Assembly: GCF_010104355.1 (NCBI RefSeq)
Contig: NZ_CP044972.1
Span: 1,984,001-2,048,000 of the forward strand
Source of the DNA: Hydrogenophaga sp. PBL-H3
GTDB taxonomy: Bacteria; Pseudomonadota; Gammaproteobacteria; Burkholderiales; Burkholderiaceae_C
Reading direction: 5' to 3'
Length of the DNA stretch: 64,000 nucleotides
Under the pieces are notes generated by a model, which saw nothing but the letters and a program-made list of their open reading frames with translations, was not told the origin of the DNA and did no database searches. Below, piece after piece: positions 50,184-58,818 of this stretch. The position numbers were made by a program, and so were the translations under genes. How positions within the stretch are numbered: position 1 is the stretch's first letter; each line of letters begins with the position of its first letter.

Positions 50184-52013
50184 TCAGTGCTGCAGACCCA
50201 GCTCCGAGAAAACCTTGGCGCCGCGCTGCCGCAGGCGGCTGTGGCTGCCTGCCGCGAGGTATTTGCCCAATGTGAAATCGGGTTGCAGCGTCATGATCAA
50301 CACGAAGGTCTCGCGCGCTTCCCGAACCAGTCCCATCTCGAACTGCGCGATCAGCATGGCGCGCAGGGTCGGGAGGTGGTATCGGTTTTTTGCGAGGGAC
50401 GATCGGCAGAGATCGACCGCCTCTGACAGACGGCCAATGGCGAGGTAGCTGTTGGCCAGCATCATCTCGAAGTAGTACTTCTGCGGATCCAGTGGCGAGA
50501 GATGCAGCGCGTTCTCTGCCTCCACCATCGAGTCCTCTGGCGTGCCCCACATCGTTGACCACACGCTGTTGTAGAGCCAGGCCATCGGGTCGTTGGGATT
50601 GCTCTGCGTGGCCTCTTGCAGCAAGCGGTGTGATGCGTCCACGTCTTCACCAAGGTGGCACAGCGCATGTCCCTTGATGGCCATGGCCAGCGAGCTGGCG
50701 GGCTCCAGGTCGAGTGCACGGTCGGCGGTGTCGATGGCACGCTGGAAGTCTCGCGCCGGTTCCCCCGAGAGGCCTTGCACCACCTGCATGATGTGCCACT
50801 TGGCCAGCCAAGCCCACGGCGTGGCAACCCGCTTGTGGCGATCCACCACCGCCTCCAGCAACTGGTGGCTGCGTTGCAGATCCCGCGGCGTGGAGCGGTG
50901 CATCAGCGTTATGCCACCCAGCAAGAGCGCGTTGCTGTCGAGCTGGGGCACGGGCAGCACCAAGGTGCGCTGCACCACGTCATTGAGCAGGGCCTTGGAA
51001 CAGGCCGAGCACAGTGCATCCAGGAGCGCGCTCTGGGCTTCCATCAGGTCGCGCACATCGCCCGAGAGGCGATCGGCCCAGATCACTTCCTCACGGCGGT
51101 TGTCGGTGAGCTGCGCCATGATCACGACCTTGTCGCCGTAGGTGACGTAGCTGCCGCCGAGCACGAACGTGGCCTCCAGGTGCCGACCGATTTCTCCGGC
51201 CGAAGATGTACGTCCCCGGAATGCGGTGGTGGACAGGCGGGAGATCACACGCAGATCGGGGCTGCGCGCGAGCTGCGCGATGACGCCGTCGGCAATGAGT
51301 TCGCCAATGACGAACTGTTCGGCCGCGTGGCTGCGCGTCTCGAAAGGCACGACAGCGATGGACGGCCGGAAGTCGAGTGGCGTGCCTTCGGGCACCTGAG
51401 CGCGGACCGTGGGTGACCCCGCGCTCACCGAGTGGATGGCCCAGGTGCGAACCGGTTCGGGCCAGTGCTTGAGGTAGTTCTCGCCACGGTCTTCCACCTC
51501 GGCATCCATGCCCACGACGATACCGTCGAAGATGCTGGCGGTGATGATCGTCTCGCCCGGGGCAGCCAGATCGGCCACGCGCGCCGCGAGGTTCACGCCA
51601 TGGCCATACACGTCGTTTTCGTCGGCATACAGGTGCGTGGCATTGAGACCTGCCCGAAGAAACAGACGCTGGCTGGCCGGCAGTGTGTCGTTGAGCGGAG
51701 CAAAGTACCTGTGCAGCGTGAGGGCCGCGCGAACGGCATCGGTGGGTTGGTCGAATTCCACCAGCATGCCGTCGCCCAGGCTCTTGACCATGCGGCCCTT
51801 GCAGTCCGGCAACACCACACTGGTGGCGTGGTGCACAAAGCCACGCCATTGGTTCACCACGGCGGCTTCGTTGGCAGCCATCAGGCGAACCGACTCCACC
51901 AGATCCATCACCAGCACCACCTTGTGGCGCTGCTGCGGCAATGGAAGGGCAGTCTCCCCGACCCCTTTGTCGTCGGGGGGCTGCGAGGTGTTCGGGGTGG
52001 GGCTGCTGGTCAT
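50184..52013 (-). CDS. Class III nucleotide cyclase with TolB-like and TPR domains
   Basis: 609 residues. An N-terminal class III cyclase domain (about 30-200) has the metal Asp in VLVMDLVESV, KSLGDGMLVEF and VNLAARVADLA. It is followed by a TolB-like segment (FRPSIAVVPFE, ELIADGVIAQL) and C-terminal TPR repeats (about 390-600). No membrane helix. It likely makes cAMP, but substrate residues are not certain. ATG 52013 is used because the longer frame reaches the H1-SWIB terminator; no strong Shine-Dalgarno is seen. Confidence 0.88.
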   Translation of the reverse strand: MTSSPTPNTSQPPDDKGVGETALPLPQQRHKVVLVMDLVESVRLMAANEAAVVNQWRGFVHHATSVVLPDCKGRMVKSLGDGMLVEFDQPTDAVRAALTLHRYFAPLNDTLPASQRLFLRAGLNATHLYADENDVYGHGVNLAARVADLAAPGETIITASIFDGIVVGMDAEVEDRGENYLKHWPEPVRTWAIHSVSAGSPTVRAQVPEGTPLDFRPSIAVVPFETRSHAAEQFVIGELIADGVIAQLARSPDLRVISRLSTTAFRGRTSSAGEIGRHLEATFVLGGSYVTYGDKVVIMAQLTDNRREEVIWADRLSGDVRDLMEAQSALLDALCSACSKALLNDVVQRTLVLPVPQLDSNALLLGGITLMHRSTPRDLQRSHQLLEAVVDRHKRVATPWAWLAKWHIMQVVQGLSGEPARDFQRAIDTADRALDLEPASSLAMAIKGHALCHLGEDVDASHRLLQEATQSNPNDPMAWLYNSVWSTMWGTPEDSMVEAENALHLSPLDPQKYYFEMMLANSYLAIGRLSEAVDLCRSSLAKNRYHLPTLRAMLIAQFEMGLVREARETFVLIMTLQPDFTLGKYLAAGSHSRLRQRGAKVFSELGLQH

Positions 52014-52083
52014 GCCGGTGGGGGTATGCGGGTTGCGTTGCAGTTTCTCACAACTGATCTTGAGGACTGGTTGTGAGGTTGGC

Positions 52084-52117
52084 AAAAACAACAAAGCCGA
52101 CTCGCGTCGGCTTTGTT
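52084..52117 (-). terminator. Terminator after the H1-SWIB gene
   Basis: A perfect 12-bp stem pairs AACAAAGCCGAC with GTCGGCTTTGTT around TCGC; on the minus strand it is followed by GTTTTTG. It separates the H1-SWIB gene from the cyclase gene. Confidence 0.9.
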
Positions 52118-52153
52118 GGAGGAGTCACACCCGACAGGGTGCGAAAGCCAGGA

Positions 52154-52606
52154 TCACTTCAGGTGGTCGTTGACCAGCTTGGTCATCTCGAACATGGAGG
52201 CCTGGGCCTTCTTGAAGATTTCCTTGAGCTTGGCGTCGGCATTGATCATGCGACGGTTCACCGAGTCCTGCAGCTTGTTCTTCTTGATGTAGTCCCAGAT
52301 CTTCTTGGTGACTTCGGTGCGTGGCAGGGGGCTGGCGCCCACGATGGCGGCAAGAGCGGCGCTGGGGGTCAGTGCCTTCATGAAGGCAGCGTTGGGCGTG
52401 CGCTTCTTGGCGGGAGCTGCCTTCTTGGCGGGTGCAGCTTTTTTGGCAGGAGCTGCCTTCTTTGCAGGAGCAGCAGCCTTCTTCGCAGGAGCGGCCTTCT
52501 TGGCAGGTGCCGCGGCTTTCTTGGCAGGAGCTGCCTTCTTTGCCGGAGCAGCAGCCTTCTTGGCCGGGGCCGCTTTTTTCGCGGGAGCTTTTTTCGCAGT
52601 TGCCAT
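52154..52606 (-). CDS. Histone H1-like protein with C-terminal SWIB domain
   Basis: 150 residues. Residues 1-68 are a run of PAKKAA/PAKKAAA repeats, like eukaryotic H1 tails and bacterial AlgP/BpH1 proteins, expected to bind DNA electrostatically. Residues about 70-150 form a SWIB/MDM2 fold (LAAIVGASPLPRTEVTKKIW, then DYIKKNKLQD and INADAKLKEIF). It probably acts as a nucleoid-associated protein. ATG 52606 follows AAGGAA. Divergent from rraA across 270 bp that hold no other gene. Confidence 0.93.
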   Translation of the reverse strand: MATAKKAPAKKAAPAKKAAAPAKKAAPAKKAAAPAKKAAPAKKAAAPAKKAAPAKKAAPAKKAAPAKKRTPNAAFMKALTPSAALAAIVGASPLPRTEVTKKIWDYIKKNKLQDSVNRRMINADAKLKEIFKKAQASMFEMTKLVNDHLK

Positions 52607-52876
52607 GGTTGAATTTCCTTCTAGAAGTTGACTTATTTCCCAGCGGAAAACGCGCTTTCACACCGGTGTCTCGGATGCTAATGGAGATGCACATGCAATC
52701 CAAGGTGGGCAGCGCGGTTTTTTCTTCGTTTTCAGAGGGGGAAAGCAGCTTTTTGGCGGGGAAAACAACACTTCGCTGCAGGCAGAGCCACAGGCGGCGC
52801 GGCGTGCGGGCGCATCTGCTCAAATGCGGCGCTGTTTTCCTCACTGTCCGCGCTCCAACTTTCGACAGCCATTGCC

Positions 52877-53380
52877 ATGACCAACACACCATCATTTGCC
52901 ACCTGTGACCTGTGCGATGCCCACAAGAACGAGAGCTCTGGGGCCTTTCGCGTGCTGCCACCCGTGTTCCGCAATTTCGGCGCGGTGCAACGATTCTGCG
53001 GGCCGGTGGTCACGGTCAAGTGCTTCGAAGACAACTCGCTGGTCAAGGCAGCGGTGGACAGCGCGGGTGAGGGCCGCGTGCTGGTGGTCGATGGAGGTGG
53101 CTCGCTGCGCCGTGCCTTGCTGGGCGGCAATCTGGGCGCCGCGGCTGCGCGCAACGGCTGGGCTGGCGTGTTGGTGGATGGTTGTGTGCGAGACATCGCT
53201 GAACTTGCGAATTGCCAGACCGGCATTCGAGCGCTGGCACCCATGCCGCTGCCCACCGAAAAACGCAACGAAGGCCAGCGCGACGTGGCGGTGCAGATTC
53301 AGGGCGTGTGGGTGAGACCAGGAGACTGGCTCTATGCCGACGAAGACGGCATTGTGGTGGCTGACCGCGCGTTGCTTTAA
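52877..53380 (+). CDS. rraA: Ribonuclease E activity regulator RraA / HMG aldolase fold
   Basis: 167 residues opening FATCDLCDAH with VLVVDGGGSLRRALLGGNL and GVLVDGCVRD, the RraA motifs. E. coli RraA inhibits RNase E; relatives of this fold also act as 4-hydroxy-4-methyl-2-oxoglutarate/oxaloacetate aldolases, so either role is possible. ATG 52877. Its stop codon overlaps that of the convergent permease by three bases. Confidence 0.92.
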   Translation: MTNTPSFATCDLCDAHKNESSGAFRVLPPVFRNFGAVQRFCGPVVTVKCFEDNSLVKAAVDSAGEGRVLVVDGGGSLRRALLGGNLGAAAARNGWAGVLVDGCVRDIAELANCQTGIRALAPMPLPTEKRNEGQRDVAVQIQGVWVRPGDWLYADEDGIVVADRALL

Positions 53381-54192
53381 GCGGTCAGCCCTTTGTACAG
53401 CATGTAAGCGGCGAGCAGGTAGAGCAGGCCGGCGAACACGCGCTTGAGCGACTTCACTGGCAGGGCGTGGGCCGCCTTCACACCCAGCGGCGCCATCAGA
53501 ACACTCACGCAGGCAATCACCACCAGCGCAGGCAGGTAGATATAGCCCACCGCGCCCGCTGGCAGGTTCTGCACGCCCTGGCCTGCAATGACGTAGCCCA
53601 CCGCATTGGCCAGCGCAATCGGAAAGCCGAGCGCCGCGCTGGTGGCCACGGCGTTGTGGATCGTCACGTTGCACCAGGTCATGAACGGCACGCTCACGAA
53701 GCCACCGCCCGCACCGACCAGGCCGGAGAGGAAGCCAATCACGCCGCCCGCGCCGAGCAAGCCGGGGGTGCCGGGGATGGTGCGTGTGGGTTTGGGTTTC
53801 TTGTCGAGCAGCATTTGCGTGGCGGAGAAGCTCACGAAGCCGGCGAAGAAAAATGCGAGCCAACTGCCCTTGAGCAGGGCAAACACACCCAGGCTGGCGA
53901 TCATCGAACCCAGCACGATGCCGGGAGCGAGCCCTTTGACGATGTCCCACCGCACGGCGCCGCGCTTGTGGTGCGCGCGAACGCTGGATATGGAGGTGAA
54001 GATGATGGTGGCCATGGAGGTGGCGATGGCCATCTTGACGGCGAGATCGGCCTCCACACCTCGGGTCGAGAGGATGAAGGTGATGAAGGGCACCATGAGC
54101 ATGCCTCCACCGATTCCCAACAAGCCGGCGAGGAAGCCGGTACCGAGGCCGAGCACGGCCAACTCAAGAATCAACAGGGGATCTAAAGGCAT
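53377..54192 (-). CDS. TSUP-family (TauE/SafE) anion permease
   Basis: 271 residues, about eight helices, with the duplicated TSUP motif (FLAGLLGIGGGMLMVPF and later SGLVGAGGGFVSVPF). Family members export sulfite, sulfoacetate or similar anions. ATG 54192 lies only seven bases after the end of the 6S RNA, so it probably shares its transcript; longer frames would run through that RNA. Confidence 0.88.
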   Translation of the reverse strand: MPLDPLLILELAVLGLGTGFLAGLLGIGGGMLMVPFITFILSTRGVEADLAVKMAIATSMATIIFTSISSVRAHHKRGAVRWDIVKGLAPGIVLGSMIASLGVFALLKGSWLAFFFAGFVSFSATQMLLDKKPKPTRTIPGTPGLLGAGGVIGFLSGLVGAGGGFVSVPFMTWCNVTIHNAVATSAALGFPIALANAVGYVIAGQGVQNLPAGAVGYIYLPALVVIACVSVLMAPLGVKAAHALPVKSLKRVFAGLLYLLAAYMLYKGLTA

Positions 54193-54198
54193 GAAAGG

Positions 54199-54371
54199 TG
54201 TCTGCAAGTGCCGCCGGACCGGCATCCTGAACCGGGGTTCAGGTGGGCAAGGGCAGCGTGGCTTTGGGATCGTCTGACGCGAGACGCTCACGCCAGCCAC
54301 GCAATGTACCAAGCCCGGGCTCTATGAGCATTGGTTCAAGGAAATATAAAGCCCGGCGCGCACTGCAGACA
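54199..54371 (-). ncRNA. ssrS: 6S RNA
   Basis: On the minus strand the ends pair as a closing stem: TGTCTGCAGTGC at the 5' end with GCACTTGCAGACA at the 3' end. Between them lie two arms and an internal TTCCTTGAACCAATGCTC bubble region typical of betaproteobacterial 6S RNA. TACAAT (54377-54382) is a good -10 six bases ahead. The position directly after zapA is the conserved proteobacterial locus. 6S RNA sequesters sigma-70 RNA polymerase in stationary phase. Length about 173 nt; exact ends not determined. Confidence 0.88.
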
Positions 54372-54453
54372 GGGAAATTGTAGGTGCTGCGCGAGGCCCG
54401 TGCGGGCCATCGGAAAAGAAAAGAGACCGCAGTGACGGACGGCGCCAGGGGAC

Positions 54454-54837
54454 TCAGAGCAAGCGCCCATCCTTGTCGAGTGTCTGATCGAGGCGGCGCA
54501 TGAGTTCGTCCACGCGGGCCTGGGTCTGAGGGTCCAGCGGCTCATGGTCGAACGCGCCACCGGCCTCGGCGAACGCGCTGTTGTCGGCCTGCCCGAATGA
54601 AGAAGCCTGAAAGCTCTCAGCTTCTTTCTGTGACAGTTCAAAGGCGAGGTTGAGCGAGGCCAGCACGGCGATACGGTCACGTGCCTTCACCTTGCCCGCA
54701 TCGCGGATGCGGCACATGGCGGTGTCCACGCGCTCCACCGCGTCGAGCAACGAGGACTCGCCGCCGGGCGGGCACGAGAGCAGGTAACTCTGGCCCATGA
54801 TCTGAACCTCAATCTGCTTGCTGCCTGGCTTGTTCAT
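54454..54837 (-). CDS. zapA: Cell division protein ZapA
   Basis: 127 residues. The N-terminal domain (KQIEVQIMGQSYLLSCPPG) and the following coiled coil (LDAVERVDTAMCRIRDAGKVKARDRIAVLASLNLAFE, broken here for length) are typical; the C-terminal third is longer than in E. coli. It binds and bundles FtsZ at mid-cell. ATG 54837 follows GGAGGA. The 6S RNA is immediately downstream. Confidence 0.93.
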   Translation of the reverse strand: MNKPGSKQIEVQIMGQSYLLSCPPGGESSLLDAVERVDTAMCRIRDAGKVKARDRIAVLASLNLAFELSQKEAESFQASSFGQADNSAFAEAGGAFDHEPLDPQTQARVDELMRRLDQTLDKDGRLL

Positions 54838-54865
54838 CGGATGTCCTCCATGCTTTGCACTGCGC

Positions 54866-55114
54866 TCATGCGCGATCCTTGTGGCTGTCGGTGGGGGCAT
54901 GGGCCGGGTCAATATGGCTCGGTGCAAGGCGCTCCAGCAGCGCGTCGATGCGTGCGCGTGCTGCCATCAGGCGGGACTTGAGCGAGTCGCGCTCGGCCTG
55001 CAGCGCGTGCACCTGTTCGACCAGCAGCGCATTGGTGCGCTGCAGTTCTTCATGCCGCAGCAGCAGGCGTTCGACACGCTCGGTGATCTGGTCAAGGTGC
55101 TTGGGATCGGCCAT
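54866..55114 (-). CDS. ZapB-like coiled-coil division protein (TIGR02449 type)
   Basis: 82 residues, a single coiled coil (about 8-65: LDQITERVERLLLRHEELQ, LQAERDSLKSRL). This short family precedes zapA in many proteobacteria and is presumed to work with ZapA. ATG 55114 is chosen; ATG 55138 overlaps a TACAAT that may be the promoter -10 (55138-55143). Function inferred from fold and context. Confidence 0.85.
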   Translation of the reverse strand: MADPKHLDQITERVERLLLRHEELQRTNALLVEQVHALQAERDSLKSRLMAARARIDALLERLAPSHIDPAHAPTDSHKDRA

Positions 55115-55178
55115 GGTGGGGACTCGCAGTTTTCGCATTGTAGGGTTGCCCCAGGCCGGTGCGGCTTAGAATGCCGGC

Positions 55179-55400
55179 TGTTGGTGCTCGCGGTGTGGTT
55201 CACATGCCGCAGTTCAACGGGAAGCAGGAGGGAGAGTCCACAAGGACGAACCTAACCTGCGCTGCCCCCGCAACGGTAAGCAGACGAGAGACCTGACGCA
55301 GATCAGGCCACTCCGCTTTCATCTCGCAGCCACTGGACAACCGCCGTGTTGTCTGGGAAGGCGATGAAGGTTGTTCTGTCAGCCCGGATACCGGCCAACA
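55179..55400 (+). promoter_or_regulatory. Cobalamin riboswitch
   Basis: The B12 box GCTGCCCCCGCAACGGTAAG (from 55261) is diagnostic. An AACGGGAAGCAGG element precedes it, and the closing stem pairs TGTTGG (55179) with CCAACA (55395-55400). Adenosylcobalamin binding should lower expression of the B12 operon. The 92 bases to btuB contain an imperfect hairpin (55463-55492) reaching the start codon, GGTGA with TCACC, which could be part of the expression platform. Confidence 0.95.
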
Positions 55401-55492
55401 AGGTGGTGGTGCGTCTGGCAATGGCCGCGCTGCCGTGACGCTCAGGCACCGTCGGGGAAGGCGGTGAGAGCTTTGTCTCTTGTTTCTTCACC

Positions 55493-57436
55493 ATGAAAAA
55501 CTGTATCTTGCGCGCGCCATCGGCCGCGTTGGCGCTGGCCGTTCTGGCCGCGTTGCCTTCCCACGCCCAGACCGTCGCATCGGGCGACCTGTCAGAGACC
55601 GTGGTCACCGCCACGCGTTTTGCGGAGCCACTCGCGTCGCTGCCGCTGGGCGTGAGTGTCATTTCCGCCGACCAGATCCGTGCATCGGGTGCCAGCACTG
55701 TCAACGAAGCGGTGATGAAGTTGCTGGGCGTGCCGGGCCGCCAGGACTCCTACGGTGGTGGCGATTACGCGCTGGACCTCCGAGGTTTTGGCACAACGTC
55801 TGACAGCAACCAGGTGGTGGTGCTTGACGGTGTGCGCCTCAACGAGGCCGATCTGGGCGGCACGCGGCTGGCGGGCATTCCGATCGATTCGGTCGAGCGC
55901 ATCGAGGTCTTGCGCGGCAGCGGCTCGGTGCTGTACGGCGAGGGTGCCACTGGTGGCGTGATCGTGATCACCACCAAGGCCGGCAATGGAACGGCGCGAC
56001 GCAACAGCGCCACCCTGTATGGCGCCGTGGGCAGCAATGCCCTGCGCGAGCTGCGCGCCAACGCAACGGTAGCCAGCGGCGGTTTTTCGCTGGACTTGCA
56101 CGGTCAGCGCCGCGAGACCGACAACCACCGGGACAACTTCCGTTCCGAGACCGATGGTGCAGGTTTCACGGCCCAGTGGTCGAACGACACCGTGCGCCTG
56201 GGCTTGCGCCACGACCGCGACGCCCTCGACACCGGGCTGCCGGGGTCGCTTGATGCAGCCCAATACGCCGCAAATCCTCGCCAGACCGACAGCCCTTTCG
56301 ACCGCGCCAGCATTCGCAACGAGCGCAGCGGCGTGTTCGGCGAAGCCATGCTCGGCAACTGGCAGTTGGGCGTGGACGCCGGCTGGCGTGAAAAATCGCT
56401 TGATACGGTGCAGCCTACCTATGTTTATGGGTATGACGTCGATGCGCGACAACTTGCTTTCAAGGCGAGACACGTGAGCCGTTGGGCCGGCATGCAGAAC
56501 AGCTTCGTCGTGGGGCACGATCGTGGCGAATGGGATCGCGACGTCAGAGGCACCTTTGGATCGTCCGTGGCAGAACAGACCTCTCGCGGCTGGTACCTCA
56601 AGGACGATCTCACCTTAGCCAGCGGAACGCGCTTTTCCGCTGGCGTGCGCACCGAGAAACTGGACAAGAGCGTTGACGACGGTTTCGCGCTCTTCAGACT
56701 GTCCGAGCGCGAAACCGCCTGGGAGCTGGGTGTGAGTCAGCCGCTGAGCAGCGTTACGACGGTGTGGGGTCGCGTGGGCAACAGCTTCCGACTGGCCAAC
56801 GTGGACGAGTTCAGTTTCACGAACCCGGCGGTGGCCATCCGTCCGCAGACCTCACGCGACCTGGAAACGGGGCTGCGCTGGGCGCGTGGGGAGTACAAGC
56901 TTGAAGCTCGCCTATACCGCAGCAACCTGACCGACGAGATCGGCTACGACCGCCTTGCTCTTGGACCGATGGGAGGGGCCAACATCAACTTTGACCCGAC
57001 CCGCCGCCAGGGTCTGGAAATCGATGGTGACTGGAAACTCAGCAACACGCTGTCCCTGGGCGCTCGGGTCGCGTTGCGGCGCTCGACTTTCCGGGACGGA
57101 CCTTACAGCGGCAAGGACGTGCCACTGGCGCCGCGCCGCACGCTGGCCCTGCGCGCCGACTGGGTGCCGCTGGCCGGCCACCGCGTCAGCGGTGGTGTGA
57201 ACTTCGTTGGCTCGCAGCATCCCGATTTCGCCAACGTCTGCCGCATGCCGGCCTACACCACGGCGGATGCGCGTTACGCGGTGCAGGTGAAGAATATGGA
57301 ACTGTCGTTCGGTGTGAACAACCTGTTCGACCGTGACTACTACACCCAGGCGTTCGGCTGCGCGGGCGGGCAGACCACGTCCATCTACCCCGAAGCTGGC
57401 CGCACCTTCACGGCCGCCTTGCGCGTGTCGTTCTGA
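55493..57436 (+). CDS. btuB: TonB-dependent vitamin B12 receptor
   Basis: 647 residues. Signal peptide about 1-25, TonB-box-like SETVVTATR just after it, plug domain (about 30-145, ending in VIVITTKAG) and a 22-stranded beta-barrel ending with FTAALRVSF, whose terminal Phe is the outer-membrane signal. Location behind a cobalamin riboswitch and ahead of cob/btu genes assigns it to cobalamin uptake. ATG 55493 has no clear Shine-Dalgarno, which fits riboswitch control of initiation. Confidence 0.95.
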   Translation: MKNCILRAPSAALALAVLAALPSHAQTVASGDLSETVVTATRFAEPLASLPLGVSVISADQIRASGASTVNEAVMKLLGVPGRQDSYGGGDYALDLRGFGTTSDSNQVVVLDGVRLNEADLGGTRLAGIPIDSVERIEVLRGSGSVLYGEGATGGVIVITTKAGNGTARRNSATLYGAVGSNALRELRANATVASGGFSLDLHGQRRETDNHRDNFRSETDGAGFTAQWSNDTVRLGLRHDRDALDTGLPGSLDAAQYAANPRQTDSPFDRASIRNERSGVFGEAMLGNWQLGVDAGWREKSLDTVQPTYVYGYDVDARQLAFKARHVSRWAGMQNSFVVGHDRGEWDRDVRGTFGSSVAEQTSRGWYLKDDLTLASGTRFSAGVRTEKLDKSVDDGFALFRLSERETAWELGVSQPLSSVTTVWGRVGNSFRLANVDEFSFTNPAVAIRPQTSRDLETGLRWARGEYKLEARLYRSNLTDEIGYDRLALGPMGGANINFDPTRRQGLEIDGDWKLSNTLSLGARVALRRSTFRDGPYSGKDVPLAPRRTLALRADWVPLAGHRVSGGVNFVGSQHPDFANVCRMPAYTTADARYAVQVKNMELSFGVNNLFDRDYYTQAFGCAGGQTTSIYPEAGRTFTAALRVSF

Positions 57437-57443
57437 TGCTGCC

Positions 57444-58262
57444 ATGACGCCCTCGCTTGGCCCGCAGCGCATCGTCTGCCTCACCGAGGAAACCACCGAG
57501 TGGCTCTACCTGCTGGGGCAGGAGAGCCGCATCGTCGGCATTTCAGGCTACACGGTGCGCCCACGCCGGGCGCGGGAGGAAAAACCCAAGGTCAGTGCTT
57601 TCCTCAGCGCCAAGATCGACAAGATCCTGGCGCTGCAGCCTGACTGCGTGTTCGGCTTTTCCGACTTGCAAGCCGACATCGCGGCCCTGTTGATCCGCGC
57701 GGGCGTGCAGGTGACCGTGTTCAACCAGCGCAGCGTGGAGGAGATCCATTCCATGCTGTTCCAGGTGGCGGCCATGGTGGGTTGCGCTGATGCCGGGCTG
57801 GCCTGGATCGAGGCGAACCGGTTGCAGCTTGACGGCATTCGTCAATCGGTGAAGGCATTGCAGGCGCAGGGCAAGCGCCGCCCGCGGGTGTTTTTTGAAG
57901 AGTGGGACGAGCCGCACATCAGCGGCATTCGCTGGGTGTCGGAGTTGCTGGGCATTGCGGGGGGTGACGACTGTTTCCCCGAGCTGGCCACGCAGTCGCT
58001 GGGCAAGCACCGCATCATCGCGGACGGTGCCGAGATCGTGCGCCGCAACCCCGACATCGTCATCGGCTCGTGGTGCGGCAAGAAGTTCCGGCCCGAAATA
58101 GTGGCCGCACGCGCGGGCTGGCAGGACGTGGCGGCGGTGAGGACCGACCAGCTGTTCGAGATCAAGTCGGCCGACATCTTGCAGCCCGGCCCCGCTGCGC
58201 TCACCGACGGTGTGGCGCAGATGCAGCGCATCGTTTCTGACTGGATGGGCGAGCATGGTTGA
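57444..58262 (+). CDS. BtuF-like cobalamin-binding protein without signal peptide
   Basis: 272 residues, periplasmic-binding-protein fold of the BtuF class (RIVCLTEETTEWLYLLG, GISGYTVRPRRAR, FEEWDEPHISGIRWV). ATG 57444, seven bases after btuB, gives a protein that starts directly at the first domain, with no signal peptide and no upstream hydrophobic region in frame. It may therefore act in the cytosol or be exported by an unusual route; a second, exported BtuF lies two genes downstream. Confidence 0.9.
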   Translation: MTPSLGPQRIVCLTEETTEWLYLLGQESRIVGISGYTVRPRRAREEKPKVSAFLSAKIDKILALQPDCVFGFSDLQADIAALLIRAGVQVTVFNQRSVEEIHSMLFQVAAMVGCADAGLAWIEANRLQLDGIRQSVKALQAQGKRRPRVFFEEWDEPHISGIRWVSELLGIAGGDDCFPELATQSLGKHRIIADGAEIVRRNPDIVIGSWCGKKFRPEIVAARAGWQDVAAVRTDQLFEIKSADILQPGPAALTDGVAQMQRIVSDWMGEHG

Positions 58263-58818
58263 CATCGCCCGCAGCGAATTCATCCTGGGTGGCCAGAAGA
58301 GCGGCAAGTCGCGCCGTGCCGAAATGATCGCCAGGCGCTGGCTCGACACCACCGTGGCGCACCGCGCGGTGCTGATCGCCACCGGCCAGGCCTGGGACGA
58401 CGAGATGCGCGAGCGCATCGAACGCCACCAGCGCGATCGCATGGTGCGCGTGCCCGGCATGGTCACGGTGGAAGAACCCGTGGCACTGGCCGAGGTGCTG
58501 CAGAAGCACAGCTCGCCTCAGACCCTGGTGGTGGTGGATTGCCTCACGCTGTGGCTCACCAACCTGCTGATGCCGGCGCATGGCGTGCCGCTGGACGCCC
58601 AGGGGCCGACGAAGGCGCTGTGTCAGGCGATCGAACAGGCCAAGGGCCCCGTGGTGCTGGTGGGCAACGAAATCGGCCTGGGTGTGATTCCGTTGGGGCG
58701 CGAGGTGCGTGATTTCGTGGATGCGCTCGGTGGCCTGAATCAGGCGGTGGCGGCTGCGTGCGCACGCGTCACCTTCATGGCCGCCGGCCTGCCATTGACA
58801 TTGAAGGAACCCGGATGA
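58255..58818 (+). CDS. cobU: Adenosylcobinamide kinase / adenosylcobinamide-phosphate guanylyltransferase
   Basis: 187 residues with P-loop LGGQKSGKSR at the N-terminus and VVVDCLTLWLTNLL and VGNEIGLGVIPLGREVRDF, the CobU/CobP signatures. It phosphorylates adenosylcobinamide and transfers GMP to it during nucleotide-loop assembly. ATG 58255 overlaps the previous gene by eight bases; its end overlaps btuF (ATGA). Confidence 0.96.
   Translation: MVDIARSEFILGGQKSGKSRRAEMIARRWLDTTVAHRAVLIATGQAWDDEMRERIERHQRDRMVRVPGMVTVEEPVALAEVLQKHSSPQTLVVVDCLTLWLTNLLMPAHGVPLDAQGPTKALCQAIEQAKGPVVLVGNEIGLGVIPLGREVRDFVDALGGLNQAVAAACARVTFMAAGLPLTLKEPG

Noticed and set aside
52395..52606. Possible repeat array or mobile element
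   Set aside because: The repetition is the coding sequence of the KKAAPA tail of the H1-SWIB protein.
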